A stretch of DNA of 64,000 nt from Croceibacterium atlanticum (GTDB taxonomy: Bacteria > Pseudomonadota > Alphaproteobacteria > Sphingomonadales > Sphingomonadaceae), in the NCBI RefSeq assembly GCF_001008165.2, contig NZ_CP011452.2:2604001-2668000 (forward strand), given 5' to 3'. A program made the position numbers and the translations under genes. Of the stretch, positions 47,909 through 57,460 are shown piece after piece (within the stretch, counting starts at the first letter, position 1; each line of letters starts with the position of its first letter). The notes under the pieces are model-generated. The model saw only the letters and a program-made list of their open reading frames with translations, did not search any database and was not told the origin of the DNA.

Positions 47909-49510
47909 TCATTGTTGTTGCTCGCTTTGACGGTGCGATTGGATGAGGATTTGAATGGTCAGCAGGAGGGCCGCTGCAAGGATGATGGCTGCCGGAAGAG
48001 GAATATCGCCGAGCACGCGCGGACCCCGATCGGCCAGCATCAACGCTGCCGAGGCGAGGTAGCTGCCGAGCGCGGCAATTGCCAAGGCGACCTGCCTGAC
48101 AGCATGGTCAAGCCCGCTTCCAGGGGCGAGAGATCCGATCGGATGCCCCGCCGCCCCGGCGGGAGCCCTTTGTAGCCACCCGGCGCCGATTGCGGGCGCC
48201 CGCCGGACAAATCGGGCGATTTCCCATTCGAGCCGGGGAGTATGGAGATTGCCGATCACGGCGCTGCGCCGATTAGCGAGAAATCGGTTTCCGGTCGCCT
48301 GCAATACAAGCAGCAGGTCCGCCTCGGGGTTGAGCTTGCGCAGGGTGCTTTCTGCCGTGAACACAGTACGGACCAGGGCGGCCAGATGCGGCGGCAAGCT
48401 GAGTGTCCTGTACCCCGACAACCGTCCGATATCGAGCATGGTCTTGGCAAGAGACCATTCCGACATGGCGGCGCCCTGCAGCTCCGCCAGGATACCGTCC
48501 ACGCCGCGGGTAAGTGCCGCGCGGTCGGCGGTGACCGAAAGGAGACCGAGGTCGATCGCCGCATCGGTGAGCCATTCGGAATCGAGGTAAATGAACGCTG
48601 CCACAAAACCGAGCAGAGCCTCGCGGGTGCCAATGTCGAGCCTGCCGACAGCTCCGAAATCGTGCACGCACAGACGCCCGTCCGACATGATCAGCAAATT
48701 TCCCGGATGCGGGTCGGCATGAAAGGCACCAAGAACGAAAAACTGTTGCAGATAGAAATCGATGAAAGTCTCGGTGAGCGTATTGCCGCGCTCGATGGCC
48801 TCGCGCTCATCCAGCGGGGTGCCCATGCTGCGCTCCTGCGTAATGACGGAGGCGTCCGACATCTCGTCGACGACATCGGGAATGTAAACCGTCTCAGAAT
48901 CAGCGAAAGCGCGGGCGAACAGGCGGATGTTGCGCGCTTCCTGCCGGAAATCGGTTTCCCTTTTCAGATTGTGCGCAAGTTCCTTCGCCAGGGCCGCCGC
49001 GCGGTGGCGTCTCAGTGCAGGTATGACGTGCTGAAACAGGCGCACCAATACGAGCAGGATGCGCATATCTCGCGCAATTTGCTCGCCCACTCCGGGCCGG
49101 AGGACCTTGACGACCACCTCGCGTCCGTCATGCAGCTTTGCGGCGTGGACCTGTGCTACCGACCCTGCGGCCAGAGGCTCGCGTTCAAAGCCGGCAAAGG
49201 CCGTTGCCGTGTTCGCGGCCAATGACTGCTCGATGATCCCTACCGCTGCATCGGCAGGGAAAGGAGCGGCCTTGCTTTGCAGGTTCGAGAGGCTCGCGGC
49301 CCAGTTCGCATCGAGGATATCGCGGCGCTCGCTCAGCGCCTGACCGAGCTTGGTGAAGGTCGGGCCGAGATTTTCGAGACGCCGCGTGGTCCTTTGCGGA
49401 AGCGTGGTCATGCGCCGACCGAACCCCATCCGATTCAGCATCATTGCGCTCAGCACATCCAGCAGGAGCCGGGTTGCTGTCCACATGATCTGAATTCCCC
49501 GGATTATCAT
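47909..49510 (-). CDS. ABC1/UbiB family atypical kinase
   Basis: This 533-residue protein has the KxGQ signature [15 protein letters not shown] (K54-Q57), the Ala-rich loop [12 protein letters not shown] (114-125), the ATP Lys in [10 protein letters not shown] (K135), HADPHPGN and DFGAVG. Two C-terminal hydrophobic segments anchor it in the membrane. Such proteins support ubiquinone synthesis or lipid trafficking. A second chromosomal UbiB is expected elsewhere, so the role here is uncertain and I give no symbol. The ATG at 49486 (GGGGAA eight bases upstream) is a good alternative start. It precedes edd by 70 nt. Confidence 0.87.
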   Translation of the reverse strand: MIIRGIQIMWTATRLLLDVLSAMMLNRMGFGRRMTTLPQRTTRRLENLGPTFTKLGQALSERRDILDANWAASLSNLQSKAAPFPADAAVGIIEQSLAANTATAFAGFEREPLAAGSVAQVHAAKLHDGREVVVKVLRPGVGEQIARDMRILLVLVRLFQHVIPALRRHRAAALAKELAHNLKRETDFRQEARNIRLFARAFADSETVYIPDVVDEMSDASVITQERSMGTPLDEREAIERGNTLTETFIDFYLQQFFVLGAFHADPHPGNLLIMSDGRLCVHDFGAVGRLDIGTREALLGFVAAFIYLDSEWLTDAAIDLGLLSVTADRAALTRGVDGILAELQGAAMSEWSLAKTMLDIGRLSGYRTLSLPPHLAALVRTVFTAESTLRKLNPEADLLLVLQATGNRFLANRRSAVIGNLHTPRLEWEIARFVRRAPAIGAGWLQRAPAGAAGHPIGSLAPGSGLDHAVRQVALAIAALGSYLASAALMLADRGPRVLGDIPLPAAIILAAALLLTIQILIQSHRQSEQQQ

Positions 49511-49774
49511 AGCCCGCTCTGACCTCTTGTGTCCTCACCATGATTGGACGCTCGAAATGCGGGTGGATTACTGTGCGGGGCTGGCCTGAGAAGGAGAACC
49601 CGCGCGGCGAAGTTGCTTCACTGACCGAGGGGTATTGCCGCCCAAGGTCTGCTCGCCGGTAGCGGCGTTTGTAATCAAGCGCTGCCAAAGGCGTCCATTC
49701 TCTACGCATTGACGATATTATTCGCGGCCGCGTCGATCGGTCGCGTTTGCAAAGACTGGAGCCGGGGAGACCCC

Positions 49775-50680
49775 ATGAAATATGCGGAAATGATGGCGCA
49801 GCTTGTGGGTGGTGCCGGTTTTGTAGCGGCCCTCGACCAGTCCGGCGGCTCGACACCTGCTGCCCTTCAGGCCTTCGGCATCGGCGCGGACCGGTATTCC
49901 GGCGAGGACGAGATGTTCGCGCTTATCCATGGATTGCGCGTGCGGATCATGAAAGCCCCATGCATCGATGGGCGAAGGGTGCTTGGCGTCATCCTTTTCG
50001 AGCGCACTATGGATGCGCAGATTGACACCGTACCGGTGCCAGAGTTTCTCTGGCGGCGGGGGATCGTGTCCTTCGTCAAGATCGACCAAGGGTTGGAGAA
50101 AGACACAGGCGGCGTCCAGCTCATGAAACCCATGCCGGATCTCGAAAGCCTGCTGTCCCGGGCGCGCTCAAGGGCCGTTTTTGGCACCAAGATGCGTTCG
50201 GTGATCAACGTCGCATCGCACCAGGGGATCGGCGACGTCGTGCGCCAGCAATTCGAGCTGGCCAACCATGTCCTCGACCAGCGACTTGTGCCGATTATCG
50301 AACCGGAAGTGAATATCGCAAGTGCAACGCGCCAAGAGTGCGAGAGTATCCTTCTTGCCGAACTCAGTAATGCGCTCGATGGGCAAGCCTATGGCCGCCG
50401 TGTGGTACTGAAACTCTCGCTGCCGGTTTCGGACGGGCTTTACGCGCCCCTCGTTGCCCATCCCAGCTGCGCGCGGGTGCTCGCCCTTTCGGGTGGGCTC
50501 TCCCAGGATGCCGCTTGCGCCGCGCTCGAAAGAAACCGCGGGATGATCGCGAGCTTCAGCCGGGCTCTGTTGCAGGATTTGCGGGCGCACATGCAAGATC
50601 AGGAATTCAACGATGTGCTCGGGCGCGCCGTCGAGCGCATCTACCGGGCTTCGACAGTCAAGCGTTTGGCCGATCGATAA
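49775..50680 (+). CDS. fbaB: class I fructose-bisphosphate aldolase
   Basis: Splits fructose 1,6-bisphosphate into dihydroxyacetone phosphate and glyceraldehyde 3-phosphate through a Lys Schiff base. The 301-residue protein has FVAALDQSGGSTPAAL, IKAPCIDGRRVLGV-like residues (IMKAPCIDGRRVLGVILFE), SFVKIDQGLEKDTGG, PIIEPEVNI and the likely Schiff-base Lys in VVLKLSLP. This is the metal-independent type found in some bacteria. I use the ATG at 49775, with GGGGAG five bases upstream; an ORF start at 49709 is unsupported. It lies between the kinase gene (divergent) and the USP gene. Confidence 0.92.
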   Translation: MKYAEMMAQLVGGAGFVAALDQSGGSTPAALQAFGIGADRYSGEDEMFALIHGLRVRIMKAPCIDGRRVLGVILFERTMDAQIDTVPVPEFLWRRGIVSFVKIDQGLEKDTGGVQLMKPMPDLESLLSRARSRAVFGTKMRSVINVASHQGIGDVVRQQFELANHVLDQRLVPIIEPEVNIASATRQECESILLAELSNALDGQAYGRRVVLKLSLPVSDGLYAPLVAHPSCARVLALSGGLSQDAACAALERNRGMIASFSRALLQDLRAHMQDQEFNDVLGRAVERIYRASTVKRLADR

Positions 50681-50728
50681 GACGCCGCCAGTCCAACACT
50701 AGCCTAGATCCCTTATGCCTATTCTGCT

Positions 50729-51544
50729 CTAGTGCGCGAGAATCATCGGGATCGGGCTGTGCAGGATCATCTCCCGGGTGACCCCACCGAGTATGGTTTC
50801 CCGGATACGCGAGTGCCCATAGGCGCCGAGCACGATGTAAGCCGCCCCAACATCGTTCGCCGCAGCCACCAACGCTTCAGAGATCGATGCATCATCGGCG
50901 GGTTGCCGCCGGGTCTGCGCTTCGATGCCGTGTCGTGCAAGATATTGCGCAAGTTCGTCCGGCGACGAACCTTCTTTGTCCTCGCTGACGGTTACGATGT
51001 GGACCTCAGCAGCATCGCGCAAGAGTGATCGGCTCAAGCGAACGGCATGCCCGGCTTCGGCGGATCCATTCCACGCAATGATCGCGTTCCCCCTAGGCGC
51101 GAACCGCTTTCCGCCGAGCGGTACGACGAGCGAAGGAGACTGGATATGAACGACAAGATCGGCGACGAGCGGCGCGGCTCGCGGCAGGACGGCATCTTTC
51201 TGCTCAGGCTGACTAATGACCACCAGATCGGCCAGAGTCGCGTGCGCAGCCAGCGCCTGTCCTGCGGAACCCTCGACGCGGCGCCATTCCCACTCAACGC
51301 CTTCTTGCGCCAGGCGGCTCTCGATCAATTGGCGATCTTCATTTTCCGCATCGCGAACCGATTGCAACGCTTCGGGCGAAATATAGCTTGCACCATACGG
51401 ATCACCGATAAAAACATAGGAATTCCAGCTTGTGGCTTGCAGACAGATGAGGAGGCCCTTGTGATCTCGCACGAGATCGATCGCCGCAGCCAGGCGGCTG
51501 TCCTGTCCGGCGTCGCGATTGACGTGCAGCAGCACTGTTTTCAT
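50729..51544 (-). CDS. universal stress protein, two USP domains
   Basis: This 271-residue protein starts with MKTVLLHVNRDAGQDSRLAAAI and has a second domain beginning NAIIAWNGSAEAGHAV and ending YIVLGAYGHSRIRETILGGVTREMIL, with the G-2x-G-9x-G nucleotide pattern. The first domain has diverged. I start at the ATG at 51544; the ATG at 51553 would overlap the ribosome site AAGGGA. Neighbours are class I aldolase (convergent) and pgk (divergent). USPs of this size often act in low-oxygen or starvation survival. Confidence 0.9.
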   Translation of the reverse strand: MKTVLLHVNRDAGQDSRLAAAIDLVRDHKGLLICLQATSWNSYVFIGDPYGASYISPEALQSVRDAENEDRQLIESRLAQEGVEWEWRRVEGSAGQALAAHATLADLVVISQPEQKDAVLPRAAPLVADLVVHIQSPSLVVPLGGKRFAPRGNAIIAWNGSAEAGHAVRLSRSLLRDAAEVHIVTVSEDKEGSSPDELAQYLARHGIEAQTRRQPADDASISEALVAAANDVGAAYIVLGAYGHSRIRETILGGVTREMILHSPIPMILAH

Positions 51545-51831
51545 TTGTCTCATTCCCTTCCTGTAACCTTGCGAGCTTCGGCAAGCCGCCCGGCGCTCCG
51601 CTGGCGTGACGCATATCAGGCCACTCTTGGCAGATGCCTTGCGTTCGCCCCTGCTGGACCTGATCCAAAAGGACGCCGGAAGCCCGCGCGACTTACACTT
51701 TTCGGCGGCGCCTTTCGCTATCTCATTGCTGCTATGTAAGCCTTCGCGCGCCATTCCGTCCCTAATGGAGGGAAGCGCGCGCGGTTGAGCCGCGACTTCG
51801 CCCCATTCCTGCAGCAAGGAGCAATAGTCGC

Positions 51832-53031
51832 ATGTCGGTTCCGCAAACCCTCGATGATCTGGGCGAAATCGCTGGCCAAATTGCGCTGGTCCGGGTCGAC
51901 TTCAATGTACCAATCGGAAACGACGGCGCGGTCGGTGATGATACGCGCTTGCGAGCGAGCTTGCCAACGGTGATGGCGCTCAGAAGGCGCGGCGCGGTAG
52001 TCCTTTTGCTCTCGCATCTTGGTCGTCCCAAAGGAAAACCGAACGCGGCATTCTCGCTCGCGCCGGTTGCCAAAACCTACAGCTCCCTGCTCGGAGACGA
52101 GGTTCATTTTCTCGAAGACTGGACTGGCCCGGGAGCGCAGCGCGCGGTTTCCGAGCTAGAGGCGGGCGATGTTGCCTTACTGGAAAACACCCGCTTCTAC
52201 GCAGGCGAAGAAAGCAACGATCCCGAGCTTGCAAGCGCGATGGCCGACCTTGCGGATTTTTATGTCAACGATGCGTTCTCGGCCTCACACCGGGCGCATG
52301 CATCCACGGTGGGAGTGGCAAGACTGCTGCCGAGCTATATGGGCCGCGCCCTGGAAGACGAGATCGGGGCGTTGCAATCGGCGACCGGGCTCGGGCGGCG
52401 CCCTTCCACCGCGATTATCGGCGGCGCCAAGATCTCGAGCAAGCTCAACGTCCTCGAGCAGCTCAGCACGAAGGTGGATAACCTCATCATCGGCGGAGCG
52501 ATGGCGAACACCTTTCTTGCCGCGCTGAACAAGCCAATCGGCAGATCGCTCGCCGAGCGGAACCTCGAGGATGCAGCGCTACGAATTCTGAAGAGTGCCA
52601 GTCAGGGAAAGTGCCAGATCCATCTGCCCCAGGACGTCATGGTAGGCAGGGAACTGACGCCGCATCCCCTTTCGCTGCGCACGGCCCTGGTCGAAGATGT
52701 CGCCGCCGATGAGATGATCCTTGATCTGGGGCCTCTCACTGTCGCGAAAACTCTGGACGTGCTGCGATCCTCGCAGCTGCTCATCTGGAATGGCCCGCTC
52801 GGTGCATTCGAGACGCCTCCTTTCGAGACATCGACTTTCGCGATCGCCCAGGCGGCCGCCGAGCTGACACGAAAGGGATCGCTGACCTCGCTTGCCGGTG
52901 GCGGTGACACAGTTGCGGCCCTCAACAAGAGCGGTCTGACTGCGGACCTCACCCATGTGTCGACTGGAGGCGGCGCATTTCTCGAATGGGTAGCTGGCAT
53001 CGCGCTGCCCGGTCTGCAGGTACTCAAGTAA
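51832..53031 (+). CDS. pgk: phosphoglycerate kinase
   Basis: Transfers phosphate from 1,3-bisphosphoglycerate to ADP. The 399-residue protein is intact, with the signature LVRVDFNVPI, SHLGRPKGKP, LLENTRFYAGEE, YVNDAFSASHRAHASTVG and the nucleotide loop LAGGGDTVAALNKSG. The expected catalytic Arg in VDFNVP-x-R-type context and the final GGGAFLEWVAG are present. ATG with AAGGAG upstream. It diverges from the USP gene. It fits with the aldolase and type II GAPDH to complete glycolytic steps. The IS element lies about 250 nt downstream. Confidence 0.95.
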   Translation: MSVPQTLDDLGEIAGQIALVRVDFNVPIGNDGAVGDDTRLRASLPTVMALRRRGAVVLLLSHLGRPKGKPNAAFSLAPVAKTYSSLLGDEVHFLEDWTGPGAQRAVSELEAGDVALLENTRFYAGEESNDPELASAMADLADFYVNDAFSASHRAHASTVGVARLLPSYMGRALEDEIGALQSATGLGRRPSTAIIGGAKISSKLNVLEQLSTKVDNLIIGGAMANTFLAALNKPIGRSLAERNLEDAALRILKSASQGKCQIHLPQDVMVGRELTPHPLSLRTALVEDVAADEMILDLGPLTVAKTLDVLRSSQLLIWNGPLGAFETPPFETSTFAIAQAAAELTRKGSLTSLAGGGDTVAALNKSGLTADLTHVSTGGGAFLEWVAGIALPGLQVLK

Positions 53032-53112
53032 CTTGTCGTGGACCGAACTTGAGGCTCAGCAATATCTTAGCGGGATAGAGGGCGAGACGGGTCTGCGGCG
53101 AGCCACTCCCGA

Positions 53113-53259
53113 TCACTGGGCATTGGACCCGCCAGCCTCTTGCCGATGCGCCGTTTGGCCCATTGCCCTTAAGCTCAAGCGCAGTCGTTTTTCCAGTTCC
53201 AGGGCCGCAAAGAACACCGTGCCTATGGCAAAGAGAAGCACGCCATCTGTCCGTCGTCA
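53113..53259 (-). pseudogene. possible C-terminal remnant of a membrane protein next to the IS element
   Basis: The minus strand reads DGVLLFAIGTVFFAALELEK followed by RLRLSLRAMGQTA and a stop at 53113-53115. This is a short frame bounded upstream by a stop (53257-53259). A single hydrophobic helix then a basic tail resembles the end of a cation P-type ATPase, often found beside USP and arginine-deiminase genes. Low confidence; it could be chance or a small membrane peptide. Confidence 0.3.
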
Positions 53260-53321
53260 GAACATTTGGCGCAACTGGCGGCGTAGATTAGCGGAGTGTC
53301 GGCCTCGTCTGGGGGTTGATG

Positions 53322-54302
53322 TTAGGCGGCGAGCTTGCGGTGTTGCAAGCGCCGATGCTCGATGGTCTGTCGCTTGATCCTTTCTCGCTGTTTGATGATG
53401 GCTGGGGCCCTGCCGAAGTAGGTGTCGGCGGGCGTCACGTTGTTCAGGCTCTCGTGGTAACGCTGGTTGTTGTAGTGCTCGACGAAGGCTTCGATCTGGT
53501 CCTCAAGGTCGCCGGGCAGGAAGTAGTTTTCCAGCAGGATGCGGTTCTTCAGGGTCTGGTGCCAGCGCTCGATCTTACCCTGGGTCTGGGGATGGCAAGG
53601 GGCGCCGCGCACGTGGCTCATCTTGTTGGCCTCGATGTATTCCGCCAGTTCGCCAGCGATATAGCTGGGGCCATTATCGCTTAGCAGGCGCGGCTTGTGC
53701 AGCACCGTAGCGCTGTCGCAGCCGGAAGCCGCCAGAGCGCGGTCCAGCGTGTCGGTCACGTCCTCGGCCCGCATGTTGGTGCACAGCTTCCAGGCGATGA
53801 TATAACGCGAGAAGTCGTCGAGCACGGTCGACAGATACATCCAGCCCCACCCGATGATCTTGAAGTAGGTAAAGTCGCTCTGCCACATCTCGTTCGGCCG
53901 GGTGGTCTTGGTGTGGAACTGATCGGCAGCCTTGATCACGACATAGGCCGGGCTGGTGATCAGGTCGTGGGCCTTCAACAGGCGGTAAACCGTGGCCTCG
54001 GACACGAAGTAGCGCTTCTCGTCAGTGAAGCGCACGGCCAGCTCGCGCGGGGACAGCTCACTGTGATCCAGCGCCATCTCGATGATCTGGTCCTGGATGC
54101 CCTCGCCGATGCGGTTCCACACCCGGCTCGGTGCCGATGGCCGATCCTCCAACGCTTCCGGCCCGCCTTGGAGGTAGCGGTCATACCAGCGATAGAATGT
54201 CCGGCGGGCGATGCCGAGCTGGTCCAGCGTGTGCTTGGCGGACAGGTGCGACTGCTCGACGATCCTGATGATCTCGAGCTTCTCGGATGCAGGATATCTC
54301 AT
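53322..54302 (-). CDS. IS3 transposase orfB (DDE catalytic subunit)
   Basis: The frame carries an N-terminal helix-turn-helix region (LEIIRIVEQSHLSAKHTLDQ) and the integrase core with DDE residues in QSDFTYFKI (D), LLSDNGPSYIAG (D) and GKIERWHQTLKN (E, seven residues after Gly-Lys context as in the family). Its own ATG at 54302 overlaps the orfA stop by 4 nt. The frame also stays open back to 54374, and a run of seven A on the coding strand (T at 54331-54337) would allow a -1 frameshift from orfA to make the fused OrfAB. It ends with RRLQHRKLAA. It looks intact. Confidence 0.93.
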   Translation of the reverse strand: MRYPASEKLEIIRIVEQSHLSAKHTLDQLGIARRTFYRWYDRYLQGGPEALEDRPSAPSRVWNRIGEGIQDQIIEMALDHSELSPRELAVRFTDEKRYFVSEATVYRLLKAHDLITSPAYVVIKAADQFHTKTTRPNEMWQSDFTYFKIIGWGWMYLSTVLDDFSRYIIAWKLCTNMRAEDVTDTLDRALAASGCDSATVLHKPRLLSDNGPSYIAGELAEYIEANKMSHVRGAPCHPQTQGKIERWHQTLKNRILLENYFLPGDLEDQIEAFVEHYNNQRYHESLNNVTPADTYFGRAPAIIKQRERIKRQTIEHRRLQHRKLAA

Positions 54303-54685
54303 TCGTCGTCGCCCCCATCCGCGAGAATGCTTTTTTTCAGCAGGCGGTTCTCGAGCGTCAGGTCGGCGACGCACTCCTTCAAAGCGCCGGTCTCCCGGCG
54401 CAGATCCTTCACCTCATCTGTGGTCGCAGCGCGGGCGGTGTCACCAGCCAAGCGGCGCTTGCCGGCCTCCATGAACTCCTTCGACCAGGTGTAATACAGG
54501 CTCTGGGCGATGCCTTCCTTGCGGCACAGCTCGGCGATGCTGTCATCGCCGCGCAAGCCTTCCAGCACGATCCTGATCTTGTCTTCCGCCGAGAAGTGCC
54601 GCCGGGTGGCCCGGCGGATGCCCTTCACCACAGCTTCCGCAGGGGTCTTGGTCCGCGATTTTGCATTGGAGGATTTGGGTCTCAT
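54299..54685 (-). CDS. IS3 transposase orfA (DNA-binding)
   Basis: This 128-residue protein has a helix-turn-helix ([20 protein letters not shown], then [17 protein letters not shown]) and a leucine-zipper-like region ([19 protein letters not shown]) used for OrfA/OrfAB dimerisation. ATG at 54685 follows GAAGGAACGAAG. A 16-bp perfect inverted repeat covers the start region (54668-54683 with 54709-54724), which could hide the start codon in readthrough transcripts. Confidence 0.9.
   Translation of the reverse strand: MRPKSSNAKSRTKTPAEAVVKGIRRATRRHFSAEDKIRIVLEGLRGDDSIAELCRKEGIAQSLYYTWSKEFMEAGKRRLAGDTARAATTDEVKDLRRETGALKECVADLTLENRLLKKSILADGGDDE
54331..54337 (-). promoter_or_regulatory. slippery heptamer for -1 frameshift in the IS element
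   Basis: On the coding strand this is a run of seven A followed by G (AAAAAAAG). In the orfA frame it reads CTG AAA AAA AGC; in the -1 frame GAA AAA AAG continues into orfB. This is the standard IS3-type programmed frameshift position. Confidence 0.75.
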
Positions 54686-54724
54686 CTTCGTTCCTTCGTC
54701 ACTACGACGAGACCCAAATCCTCC
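54668..54724. repeat. 16-bp perfect inverted repeat over the orfA start
   Basis: GGAGGATTTGGGTCTC (54668-54683) is the exact complement of GAGACCCAAATCCTCC (54709-54724), separated by 25 bases that hold the orfA ribosome site. Outward-reading transcripts would form a hairpin including the G of the orfA ATG. Confidence 0.8.
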
Positions 54725-54734
54725 TTAAATCACA

Positions 54735-55509
54735 ACCTCAAATCTGTGCCATAGGTGCTGACGGGGAACAGGAGTCGATGAAAGACACGGCTCGTGTGCT
54801 CGGCCGCATGTACGATGCGATCGAATATCGCGGCTTCGGGCAGGAGAAAGTCGAGGAACTCGCCGCCCATGCTGGCGTGCCGGTGTTCAACGGTCTCACC
54901 GACGAGTTCCATCCCACGCAGATGCTGGCTGACCTGATGACGATGCGCGAGCATGCCGACAAACCGCTTGGCGGCATCTCCTATGCCTTTGTCGGCGATG
55001 CGAGGAGCAACATGGGGCATTCGCTCATGATTGCAGGCTGCCTGATGGGCATGGATGTGCGGATCGGCGCGCCCAAGAGCCTCTGGCCGAGCGATGACTA
55101 TTTACAGCCTGCCAGAGCGTTTGCGGATCAATATGGCGCGCGGCTTACACTGACCGAGGATCCGGTCGAGGCGGTGGAGGGCTGCGACTTCGTCAACACC
55201 GATGTCTGGGTTTCAATGGGGGAGCCCGAAGACGTCTGGCAGGAACGCATTGAGTTGCTTTCACCCTATCAGGTAAACACCGCACTCATGCAGGCAACCG
55301 GCAATGCCGCAGCAAAGTTCATGCATTGCCTTCCCGCTTTCCACAACACCGAAACAAAAGTCGGGAAGGAGATTTTTGAGGCCCACGGTATTGCCGAAAT
55401 GGAAGTCACCGACGAGGTCTTCGAATCCGCGGCCGGAATTCAATTCGAACAGGCCGAGAACCGGCTGCATACCATCAAGGCGATCCTTGTTGCCACGATC
55501 GGGAACTGA
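54735..55509 (+). pseudogene. ornithine carbamoyltransferase, 5' end lost at the IS element
   Basis: Only the C-terminal three quarters remain. From [15 protein letters not shown] the frame follows ornithine carbamoyltransferase: [46 protein letters not shown] and the ornithine-site [13 protein letters not shown]. The stop is at 55507. The N-terminal carbamoyl-phosphate site (SxRTR) is absent and IS3 ends are directly upstream, so the IS probably removed or displaced about 85-90 residues and the promoter. The argininosuccinate or arginine-deiminase role cannot be separated. It is followed by carbamate kinase at four bases. Confidence 0.88.
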
Positions 55510-55513
55510 CGCC

Positions 55514-56467
55514 ATGCGCATCGTCGTCGCCCTGGGCGGAAACGCGCTGCTGAAACGCGGCGAACCACTTACCGCGGAAAACCAGCGCGCGAACGTCCGT
55601 ATTGCTGCGGCCGCGCTTGCGCCGCTCGCCGTGGAGCACGAACTCATCATCTCGCACGGCAATGGACCTCAAGTCGGCCTGCTCGCCTTGCAAGGTGCCG
55701 CTTACAAGCCTGACGAGGCGTTTCCGCTCGATGTGCTCGGCGCCCAGACGGAAGGCATGATTGGATACATCATCGAGCAGGAGCTCAAGAACCTCCTCCC
55801 TGCCAGCCAACAGCTCGCCACGATTCTGACCATGGTCGAAGTCGACCCCCACGACCCGGCCTTTGACGAGCCGACTAAGTTTGTCGGGCCGATCTATGAC
55901 CAGGACCATGCTCTGCGCCTTGCAGAGGAGAAGGGATGGGCGATGAAGCAGGATGGTGACAGTTGGCGCCGTGTTGTCGCATCACCCACCCCCAAAAGCA
56001 TCGTCGAACGCGAACCGATCCAATGGCTCATAGAGAAGGCGGCGATCGTCATCTGCGCCGGGGGTGGGGGGATCCCGGTCGCCGAGGGTTCGGATGGACA
56101 TTATGCCGGCGTAGAAGCTGTGATTGACAAGGATTTTGCCAGCGAGCTGCTGGCACGAGACCTCGAAGCCGACCTGCTGGTGATGGCCACCGATGTCGAT
56201 GCAGTGTATCTCAATTGGGGCAAGGCCGGTCAGCGCGCCATCCGCTCGGCTTCGCCCGACGCGGTCGATCTTGGTGCTTTTCCCGCAGGTTCTATGGGCC
56301 CAAAAGTGCGTGCGGCCTGCAATTTCGCTGCAGCAACCGGAAAGAAAGCTGCAATCGGCGCACTGAGCGATCTTCAGGCGGTCGTCAGCGGCGAGCGCGG
56401 AACGACGATCAGTATGCACGGCAGTGGCATCGAGTTTGCGGATCCCGATCCGTCGGAGGAGCGTTGA
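55514..56467 (+). CDS. arcC: carbamate kinase
   Basis: Makes ATP from carbamoyl phosphate and ADP as the last step of the arginine deiminase pathway. The 317-residue protein is intact: [10 protein letters not shown] at the start, [45 protein letters not shown] and [11 protein letters not shown]. It follows the damaged OTC gene and has no arginine deiminase gene in the window. Starting at ATG 55514, four bases after the OTC stop. Its upstream promoter may be lost with the OTC 5' end. Expression may now depend on the IS. Confidence 0.93.
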   Translation: MRIVVALGGNALLKRGEPLTAENQRANVRIAAAALAPLAVEHELIISHGNGPQVGLLALQGAAYKPDEAFPLDVLGAQTEGMIGYIIEQELKNLLPASQQLATILTMVEVDPHDPAFDEPTKFVGPIYDQDHALRLAEEKGWAMKQDGDSWRRVVASPTPKSIVEREPIQWLIEKAAIVICAGGGGIPVAEGSDGHYAGVEAVIDKDFASELLARDLEADLLVMATDVDAVYLNWGKAGQRAIRSASPDAVDLGAFPAGSMGPKVRAACNFAAATGKKAAIGALSDLQAVVSGERGTTISMHGSGIEFADPDPSEER

Positions 56468-56549
56468 CGATCGGTGATCCAGCGCGCCTAAGGCAGCCCG
56501 ACCGTGGTCGCCAAACGCGAGCGATGCGATGACGTCAACATAGCACGAA

Positions 56550-56565
56550 GCCGATTGATCGGCTG
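56550..56565. repeat. palindrome AGCCGAT-TG-ATCGGCT upstream of petA
   Basis: A perfect 7-bp arm palindrome with a 2-base centre lies about 67 nt before the petA ATG, within the 164-nt gap after arcC. It could be an operator; no factor is known to me. Confidence 0.45.
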
Positions 56566-56631
56566 CTTGCGAGTGTAATCCCGGCTTCATGGAGGCGTCT
56601 GCTCTTGAAAGACGCAAGAATGCGGAGATGA

Positions 56632-57210
56632 ATGACCAAGACAGGTTCAAACGGAGCGGCGAGCAACGGTGCCGGCAAGGACGGCGGGACGGAAGGCATT
56701 CGCCGCCGAGATTTTATTCATATCGCGCCCGTTGCGTTCGCAGGAACCGGTGCCGCAGTGGCCGTCTGGCCGCTTATCGACAGCATGAACCCATCGGCCG
56801 ATGTGGTCGCACAGGCTACGATCGAAGTCGATTTGCAACCTATCGAGCCTGGTCAACGTATCACTGTGAGCTGGCGCGAGCAGCCGGTGTTCATTGTGCG
56901 GCGCACAGCTGAAGAGATCGCGCGAGCCAAAGCCGACGATGCCTCTTCAGGGCTGATCGATCCAGAGACGGACGCTGCGCGCGTGCAGCGACCAGAGTGG
57001 CTCGTGGTCGTGGGCGTCTGCACGCATCTTGGCTGCATACCATTGGGACAGGGAGTGGGCGAAAACCGCGGAAGATATGGGGGATGGTTTTGTCCCTGCC
57101 ACGGCTCGATCTACGACAATTCCGGGCGCGTGCGGAAAGGGCCGGCACCGAAGAATTTGGTCGTTCCGCAATATGTCATCAGCGACGATCTAAAGCTCTC
57201 GATCGGCTAA
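56632..57210 (+). CDS. petA: Rieske iron-sulfur subunit of a cytochrome bc1 complex
   Basis: Carries the 2Fe-2S cluster that passes electrons from ubiquinol to cytochrome c1. The 192-residue protein has a Tat-like N-terminus (RRRDFIHIA then a hydrophobic segment to about 46), the UCR-like transmembrane anchor, and the cluster motifs CTHLGC (C130, H132, C135) and CPCHGS (C154, C156, H157). ATG 56632 with GGAG just upstream. petB and petC do not follow, so this is an orphan or second copy. Its insertion after arcC is odd and suggests assembly of the region from unrelated pieces. Confidence 0.92.
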   Translation: MTKTGSNGAASNGAGKDGGTEGIRRRDFIHIAPVAFAGTGAAVAVWPLIDSMNPSADVVAQATIEVDLQPIEPGQRITVSWREQPVFIVRRTAEEIARAKADDASSGLIDPETDAARVQRPEWLVVVGVCTHLGCIPLGQGVGENRGRYGGWFCPCHGSIYDNSGRVRKGPAPKNLVVPQYVISDDLKLSIG

Positions 57211-57460
57211 TGACCTTGGGGGTGAGCCGGGGCCGCCTCGAATTCGAGCCAAAACTGCACCGAGAGCAGCAAGAAGTTTTGCAACCATGCACTGGACCTG
57301 CACACCAGGCAGAACACGTAATTCTTGAGGAGACACCCACCGCGTACCCCTCCTTTCCACCCGCCTGAGCTGGCGCTGTGGCGCGGGCATACCAGACTGA
57401 AAACTCAGGGCACAAATCGCCTTCGGTGAGACCAAAGCAGCCTGTCTGGCGCCCTACAAA

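Larger units (their letters stand above)
53284..54734. mobile_element. IS3-family insertion sequence
   Basis: About 1.45 kb holding overlapping orfA and orfB on the minus strand. Left GATTAGCGGAGTG-TCGGCCTCGTC (53286-53309) and right GACGAGACCC then AAATCCTCCTTAAATC (54706-54731) form imperfect inverted ends. Exact ends are uncertain by about 10 bp and I do not see a clear target duplication. It interrupts an ornithine carbamoyltransferase gene on its right side. Confidence 0.82.

Noticed and set aside
49511-51831. FNR-type boxes (TTGAT-N4-ATCAA) expected for a low-oxygen island
   Set aside because: I scanned the intergenic regions by eye and found only half sites.
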